The translations under genes and the position numbers were made by a program. 64,000 bases of DNA from GCA-016699445 sp964555055 (GTDB lineage: Bacteria > UBA10199 > JACPAL01 > GCA-016699445): contig CAZKQW010000004.1 of assembly GCA_964555055.1 (NCBI GenBank), positions 62,001-126,000 on the forward strand, in the 5' to 3' direction. Shown in pieces: positions 63,014-64,000 of this stretch. Positions within the stretch are counted from its first letter, which is position 1. Every line of letters begins with the position of its first letter. The notes beneath the pieces were generated by a model. The model saw nothing but the letters and a program-made list of their open reading frames with translations. It made no database searches and was not told the origin of the DNA.

Positions 63014-64000
63014 CGTTTGCTTTCTCTTGGAGGGCACTTATCCTTACGTCGCGGGAGGCGTCTCTACGTGGGTGCATCAGTTGATCGGCGCCATGGGCGA
63101 TATGCGCGTCGCTATCGTCCATATCGCCGCGCATGCGGATCCCACCAGGACCCTCAAGTACGAGATTCCATCCCATGTCGTTTCGTTTAAGGAGATATTC
63201 CTTCATGATTACGCTCTCGCCAGGACGCGCTCCAGAAATCCGTCCTCCGACGATTACGACCTCGTCAAAACTGTTTATCAAGACCTCTCGGCTCACCGCT
63301 TCGACAGCCTTTCGGAGATTTTACCCTTATTCCAGGGAGAGTCGGATTGTTTCGACCTGCCGTCCTTTTTCGCTTCGCGAGAGGTCTGGGAGATGTTGCT
63401 GGAGGGATATGAAAAACACGCGCCGCATATTTCCTTTTTGGATTTCTTTTGGACCTGGCGCGGGATCCATATGCCTTTGATCCATTTGTTGCGGCAGGAT
63501 TTGCCTAAGGCGAAGATCTATCATTCTATTTCGACAGGATACGCTGGTCTCCTAGCGTCCTTGGCAAAGATGAAATACGGTCAGAAGATGTTCCTCACCG
63601 AACACGGGATATACACGCACGAACGCATGCTCGAGATCTCACAGTCGACTTGGATCTACGAGCAGGCGACACGCCATTATCGCGCCGAAAGGGAAATGTC
63701 GTTCTTCAAAAAATGGTGGGTGCAACTCTTTAAAGTAATGAGCGGCATCGCCTACCATCATGCCGACCGCATTTATACCCTCTATGAGGGGAACCGTACC
63801 CGACAAATCTTAGAAGGAGCGAGCCCCGAAAAGATTTCGATTATCCCGAACGGTATTCATGTGCCGCGTCAGGACCCTCCCAAAAGGACGAAAAAGAGCC
63901 CGCCTCAGATCGGGTTTGTGGGTCGCGTTGTGAGTATCAAGGATGTGAAGACTTTTATACACGCGGCGCGCATCGTCTTGGAGGATCATCCTCAATCGGA
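63006..64000 (+). CDS. pelF: PelF-like glycosyltransferase, GT4 (partial, runs off right edge)
   Basis: The frame opens MIDVCFLLEGTYPYVAGGVS and stays open to the window edge (331 codons). The LLEGTYPYVAGGVSTWVHQL opening, the internal TEHGIYTHER block, YHSISTGYAGLLA, and a PNGIHVP loop followed by a second Rossmann start (IGFVGRVVSIKDVKTFI) are typical of PelF. PelF polymerises GalNAc from UDP-GalNAc in the cytoplasm and is regulated through PelD. It begins inside the HEAT gene. PelG would be expected next. Confidence 0.9.
   Translation, partial: MIDVCFLLEGTYPYVAGGVSTWVHQLIGAMGDMRVAIVHIAAHADPTRTLKYEIPSHVVSFKEIFLHDYALARTRSRNPSSDDYDLVKTVYQDLSAHRFDSLSEILPLFQGESDCFDLPSFFASREVWEMLLEGYEKHAPHISFLDFFWTWRGIHMPLIHLLRQDLPKAKIYHSISTGYAGLLASLAKMKYGQKMFLTEHGIYTHERMLEISQSTWIYEQATRHYRAEREMSFFKKWWVQLFKVMSGIAYHHADRIYTLYEGNRTRQILEGASPEKISIIPNGIHVPRQDPPKRTKKSPPQIGFVGRVVSIKDVKTFIHAARIVLEDHPQS

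Noticed and set aside
1..64000. CRISPR arrays, rRNA genes, integrases and insertion-sequence transposases.
   Set aside because: None was seen on either strand. The only RNA gene recognised is tRNA-Gly.

Overview
The window reads as chromosome of a Gram-negative bacterium with moderately high GC: there are outer-membrane beta-barrel and lipoprotein genes, many ATGA/GTGA-type gene overlaps and a few apparently leaderless promoters. Housekeeping genes (glmU, glmS, trpB, trpA, leuS, holA, a PcrA-type helicase, one tRNA-Gly) are mixed with lineage-restricted genes. The TIGR02147-type regulator beside a lipoprotein, the DUF4143 ATPases and the Pel-type locus fit the former Deltaproteobacteria (Bdellovibrionota or UBA10199-like lineages), but the species cannot be named from sequence alone.

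Region 1 (1-19.1 kb) is a surface-glycan region: the end of an inositol-phosphate synthase, two lipoprotein/discoidin proteins (one fused to a polytopic GT-C-like membrane domain), a GT39-type mannosyltransferase-like protein, a UDP-sugar epimerase, an AftB-like GT-C protein, a GT-C-like protein ending in an NPCBM module, two DUF2079 membrane proteins, a GH172 (DUF2961) lipoprotein, a GtrB-type polyprenyl-phosphate glycosyltransferase and a methyltransferase. The block 7.4-13.1 kb is clearly AT-richer than its surroundings. It carries homologues of local genes and is bordered or interrupted by degraded gene ends.

Region 2 (19.1-28.2 kb) holds glmU-glmS and then a run of one- or two-gene modules downstream of glmS: a long-form histidine ammonia-lyase, a PIN/Phd toxin-antitoxin pair, an HNH endonuclease and a DUF4143 ATPase. 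These modules sit between duplicated ends of the neighbouring genes: three GlmS C-terminal tails, two HNH-gene tails, and a repeated epimerase 5' end around another ATPase at 5.8-7.0 kb. They look like scars of serial insertion or recombination.

Region 3 (28.3-51.4 kb) is housekeeping DNA interleaved with orphan proteins: an intein-interrupted PcrA-type helicase, trpB-SDR-trpA, leuS, a desaturase-like protein, holA, a tRNA-Gly whose first 12 bases are duplicated around a double-hairpin insert, an alpha/beta hydrolase, a TIGR02147 regulator with two exported proteins, CorA and a DHH phosphoesterase.

Region 4 (51.4-64.0 kb) is one long, translationally coupled operon for a Pel-like exopolysaccharide. 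It starts with a hybrid kinase carrying a degenerate GGDEF domain and a CheY-like regulator. It continues with a stand-alone GH114 hydrolase and a separate deacetylase (together equivalent to PelA), a PelB-like TPR/beta-barrel protein, a second regulator, PelD-like and PelE-like proteins, a HEAT-repeat protein and PelF, which runs off the right edge. Both degenerate GGDEF domains keep an RxxD inhibitory-site motif, so the cluster may sense cyclic di-GMP at two points.
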